A stretch of 64,000 nt of DNA, taken from Chimonanthus salicifolius. Lineage: Eukaryota > Streptophyta > Magnoliopsida > Laurales > Calycanthaceae. Below the pieces are notes generated by a model. The model was not told where the DNA came from. It searched no databases and saw only the letters and a list, made by a program, of their open reading frames with translations. Shown here piece after piece: positions 60,609-64,000 of the stretch; position 1 is the stretch's first letter; each line of letters opens with the position of its first letter. Location: assembly GCA_013350335.1 (NCBI GenBank), contig CM023535.1, positions 28,073,631 to 28,137,630 of the forward strand. Reading direction: 5' to 3'. Both the position numbers and the translations under genes were made by a program.

Positions 60609-61877
60609 TTACTTACATCAAAATCAGTCATATCAACCTATGAGTTTCATTCTCGCAGAATTTACTCTGTCTCATGTTATCTCTTTTTCTTGTGAACCCA
60701 TTTGTGATCTTATGTAGATCAATGTATTCTATTTCACTTTACCTGCTACCAAGATATTTCCCATACGTACTCATTCAATACATTCATTCATCTACTCTCT
60801 GTGTGAGGTAGCCTGCCAATATGTGCCTATGCTCAAGTCTTTTGCTTATTCCATTTTAACTAGGTTTCTAGCTGCACTCTCTTGAAACTCCATCGCCTAC
60901 CTACAGAGTCAGGTGATCAGTCTAACTTGACAGTCATGCATAGCTTCCCATTCGAGTTTCACTAGACTCTTAACTTTTCCACTAAGTACATCTTCAAAAT
61001 TAAGCATATCTTCATTTGTACATAAGTCACTATGTGACTAACATCTTTTGTTCAAATCTTCTACGATACCGATACCCGACATCAATCCAAACCACCATGG
61101 GAATCATCATCCATGGTTATAACCATCCATGAATATAACCCTCCTATGGGTATAATCCATTCATGGGCATAATTTATCCAGGCCATGTCATCTACCATGA
61201 GATATTTTATCCATAGGAACAACACTCCAATGAATCACTACATGACTGTAGCTAAATATGAAATCATAAACATACCCCGATCCCTAGCAAGACTTAGGGC
61301 CCATGACTTACTAAGCGGAAGACCCACGTCCACCGTGATCAAGTCTACCTCACCCTGCATCCCTTCACCCCAAGGGTGACTCAGTCAAGCTCTAAGGCGG
61401 TCGATCCGCGTCTGACGAAGCTATCACCACCCCCATGGGGTAAAACAGTACCTAGCTCTGCGCATCTACACACATCAAGTGTGCAAAAATAGCCGTGAGA
61501 ATGCCCTCCATGGCGTAGCATGCGAGGGACCCACTCCCCAACAGTAACCCTACAGGACTAAGTCTCCGTATTTCATACCGAGGTCCCCACGGTCTTACGG
61601 CTACTCTAAGCCATACTCATGGAATCTATATACTTATTTCATCAATATCACGTGAGGGACACACCCATACCACATCTCAATATAATCAGGTGACCTTGTC
61701 ACATACATCTCAATGCCAAAGTCCTCATAAACTCTTAAGTTTGCATACTTTATTGAACATTATTCAAACTTCCATCACAATACAAGGGTTGGTAGGGTTA
61801 AAACAAACCCTTCAAAACGTACCCACAACCCTTACAAAATCTTCCCTTTCCCCGACATTCTCTTACCATTCCTTAGC
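60609..61877 (-). other. Non-coding block of E0 in place of RT, protease and gag
   Basis: Homologous to the block of G (about 41335-42736) from roughly 60660 on, with a single unit of the GTGAGGGAC minisatellite near 61640. No supported ORF. The junction with pol lies between 60608 and 60660. Confidence 0.75.
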
Positions 61878-62369
61878 CTAACCTTCTGTAGAAGACCCTG
61901 CATCATCAAAAAAATCGAAGAAGCTATTAGGGCATGTCGTCGATGTGTGCCCCAACACTCCAGAAGTCAGACAGGGTATTATTTCTGGTCCCCCAATGTA
62001 AGGACAATTAGTCCTCTCCATCCCGTGCCCGTGAAGTCCACAAACAGGGCAAATAATCTCAAGGGAGTAGGGGCAGAAAGTACAGTTGTGCCCCTCCTGA
62101 TTGCACAACTCAGACAAATACCCGGGCGCCATCTCCCCTACTGATTCTCCTATCATTGGGATATCTCCCTCGTCCTCTTCGGGTACAAAGGCTGGAGCAA
62201 CCCCAACATTGTACTCGGGCGATTCTACTTCCATGTCCTGATTGGTGGAATTGTTAGAAGAAGAAACCAAATCTATCCGACAGCTTGGGGTCCCTCTGTC
62301 CCACAACTCTGTATATTCTATGTTGCTCGACATATCTGTATCACAACAACAGAAACATGTCAATGACAA
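61878..62369 (-). CDS. Zinc-knuckle protein of E0, one acidic repeat, decayed ligands
   Basis: A 163-residue open frame homologous to 26759-27295. It has only one acidic repeat (PEEDEGDIP) where the others have two, which explains the length difference. The first ligand Cys of knuckle 1 is Ser (LSELC) and the second Cys of knuckle 3 is Ser (CLTSG), while knuckle 2 is complete. It is probably no longer fully functional. An upstream in-frame extension adds about 12 residues before the conserved MSSNIEYTEL start, which I take as the true start. Confidence 0.82.
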   Translation of the reverse strand: MSLTCFCCCDTDMSSNIEYTELWDRGTPSCRIDLVSSSNNSTNQDMEVESPEYNVGVAPAFVPEEDEGDIPMIGESVGEMAPGYLSELCNQEGHNCTFCPYSLEIICPVCGLHGHGMERTNCPYIGGPEIIPCLTSGVLGHTSTTCPNSFFDFFDDAGSSTEG

Positions 62370-62852
62370 CAGCAGTTCAAACTAATCCTTGTTTTGGGGA
62401 ATTTCCCTAATCATCATCTTGTATTTCTAGTTTTGGGGAGTTTCCTATGTATCACATAATGTCTCTTGTTTGGGAACATTGTCAAATAAACCTCTTGTGT
62501 TACTTGTCCTTGGGAAAATTGCCAAATAAGCACTCTTTGTATTTCTTTGTTTTGGGGAAACTTCCTAAGTATCAAGTATTCGTTTTCTCCATTTGGGGAT
62601 ATCGGGGAGGTGTATCCTATTTTCCTATGTTTGGTATATCCAGTTATGATGATTGTACTTCCTTTGCTATCTTTCATTGTTGTTCTCAGATTGAATGCTC
62701 AGTATGAGTCTATTCGAAGTCAATTAATCCGGCCCCCAGTCAGCGGACTACGAAGAGTCGGTCAGTTGGGATTCTTATCTGTCAGTGAGACATGAAACCA
62801 TCTTAATCTTACTTCGAAAGATTCAATCTTCCCATTTTGCTCTGATACCAAC
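62370..62852 (-). other. Leader and PBS of E0
   Basis: Contains about five imperfect direct repeats with TTTGGGGA or TTGGGGAAA (62390-62600), then the structured domain at 62715-62816 (one change in the hairpin, GGACTACGAAGAGTC) and the PBS at 62839-62850. Confidence 0.75.
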
Positions 62853-64000
62853 TGTAACGACCCGTCCCGCTCCAAACCATACCAAACCATAACAAATATT
62901 ACTAAGTTATTACATCCCAAAATCTAACTAAAAAATTACATGTCCTTGTAAACTTAAACAAAATGTCCATAAATAAACCATTAAAATGCCCAAGCTCCTA
63001 TGCTTGGTTTCCTTCTTGATCCTCGAACTTTCCCTTTCCTGTGTCATCCACTAAGGATAGAAATAGGGTGTCAGATCAACGCGCCCAGTAGGTGTTCGGA
63101 TTAGGGCTACCACAAGGTTAGTATAAAACATGCATATAACATAATAATACATGATCATCAAAATCTTACAAAAACAATGCTATGTATGTATGCAAATGTA
63201 ATGAGTCCCACCCATCACAAGTATACATAACCTCCACTTGATAGGATTCTCATCATCAAGGTCCGTCCACATAGGTTGGTCGGACGCCCCGACGGAGTGT
63301 GGACCCTCCGGTTTCCTCTTGATGGGATTCTCATCATCAAGGTACCACCACATAGGTTTTTCGAATGCCCCGACAGAGTGTAGTCCCTCCGGTTACATAA
63401 CCATCACCCTATGCCATGCATGAGATGTCAATGAATACATGCCATTTATAAATAAATCTTAGCATTCAAATCCACTGTGAAACATAATAGTTTAGCGCAA
63501 ATCTCATCAAAATTAAGATAAAAACATCAAGAATAAGTGTGGTTACAAAAAGGTAGGAAACCTACTCAATGTTCACTTAAATTGTTCGCTCTTCTTAAAC
63601 CATCACCCGTTCACGATTTGAGCACCGTTCAAAAAGTCTCGTTACCTTGTTTATATAACAATAAGTCAAACACATATACCATTTGATTTTCCGTTTGGTC
63701 TTAAGTCCATAAACACACTTTTGTGGGGTTCGGCCATACACCATGGCCGAACCTCACATACTTTGATCTTTGCCCTTCTTTCATTTATTTAATCATTCAT
63801 CACTAAACAATGTACTTAACCCTTGAACCAACAAAATCCACCTTAGTGGGGTTCGGCCATACTACATGGCCTAACCTCACCATCTTATTTTTGGTCCCTC
63901 TTTCAAGTTCTTTAGTTCTTTTTTAATTAAATCCAGTCACTAAACCATTAATCCAATCATTTATACATTAAGTATCTGAGACATATAACAATATAATTCC
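62853..64000 (-). mobile_element. E0 right (5') LTR, cut by the window end
   Basis: It starts TGTAACGACCCG. About 20 bases in, it jumps to AAACCATACCAAACC, which in the left LTR lies near 29648, so roughly 290 bases near the U5 end are deleted. From there it matches 29648-30516 and 34701-34960, showing the empty site of F near 63745. Minisatellite at 63233-63395; hairpins near 63724 and 63850. About 840 more bases are expected beyond the window. Confidence 0.9.

Overview
The window is plant nuclear DNA made almost entirely of LTR retrotransposons of the Ty3/gypsy superfamily. I found no host gene, rRNA, tRNA or organellar sequence. The organism is an angiosperm-like plant: pol order is protease, RT, RNase H, integrase, followed by a short chromodomain-like tail typical of chromoviruses (Tekay/Del-like by eye). 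The primer binding sites match the initiator tRNA-Met, and the LTRs are several kb long. The species cannot be named from this sequence.

Layout. Element names are mine and all elements lie in the minus-strand coding orientation. H is an old, degraded gypsy element: its 3' LTR is 341-2319, its internal region 2320-7956 (with a 1.3 kb tandem duplication and a 26-base C run), and its 5' LTR starts at 7957. The U3 end of another LTR (element I, 1-340) abuts it on the left. E0 starts at 8216 inside the 5' LTR of H and runs past the window end. Its left LTR is 8216-8300, 29417-30516 and 34701-35795. Its internal region is 35796-37024 and 60348-62852. Its other LTR starts at 62853.

Inside E0 is a Russian-doll nest, resolved by exact 5 bp target-site duplications. 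A (8301-29416, gtcac) is a solo LTR in the LTR of E0. B (10621-27834, cttac) is a nearly complete autonomous element in the LTR of A. C (14423-22030, tgaac) is a solo LTR in the pol 3' end of B. D (16590-20392, tttat) is a solo LTR in the LTR of C. F (30517-34695, gaacc) is another solo LTR in the LTR of E0. G (37025-60342, ctttt) sits in the integrase of E0 and is a tandem LTR-internal array with four LTRs and three 2.58 kb internal domains (period about 6.4 kb). H > E0 > A > B > C > D is six layers.

How the parts work together. B encodes gag, protease, RT, RNase H and integrase, now with a few frameshifts and stops. It also carries, between the primer binding site and gag, an extra ORF for a 178-residue acidic protein with three CCHC zinc knuckles. 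G has lost gag and nearly all of pol but keeps this ORF, the structured leader, PBS, PPT and LTRs, so it looks like a non-autonomous partner. E0 is intermediate: it has integrase and chromodomain-like tail, no recognisable gag, protease or RT, and the same 1.25 kb non-coding block as G.

The most unusual observations are the zinc-knuckle ORF upstream of gag and its selective retention; the abnormal outer ends of B (two U5 ends) and G (two U3 ends plus a chimeric filler); a conserved, PBS-proximal RNA domain with a UUCG-capped hairpin; and LTRs crowded with hairpins whose two arms often change together.
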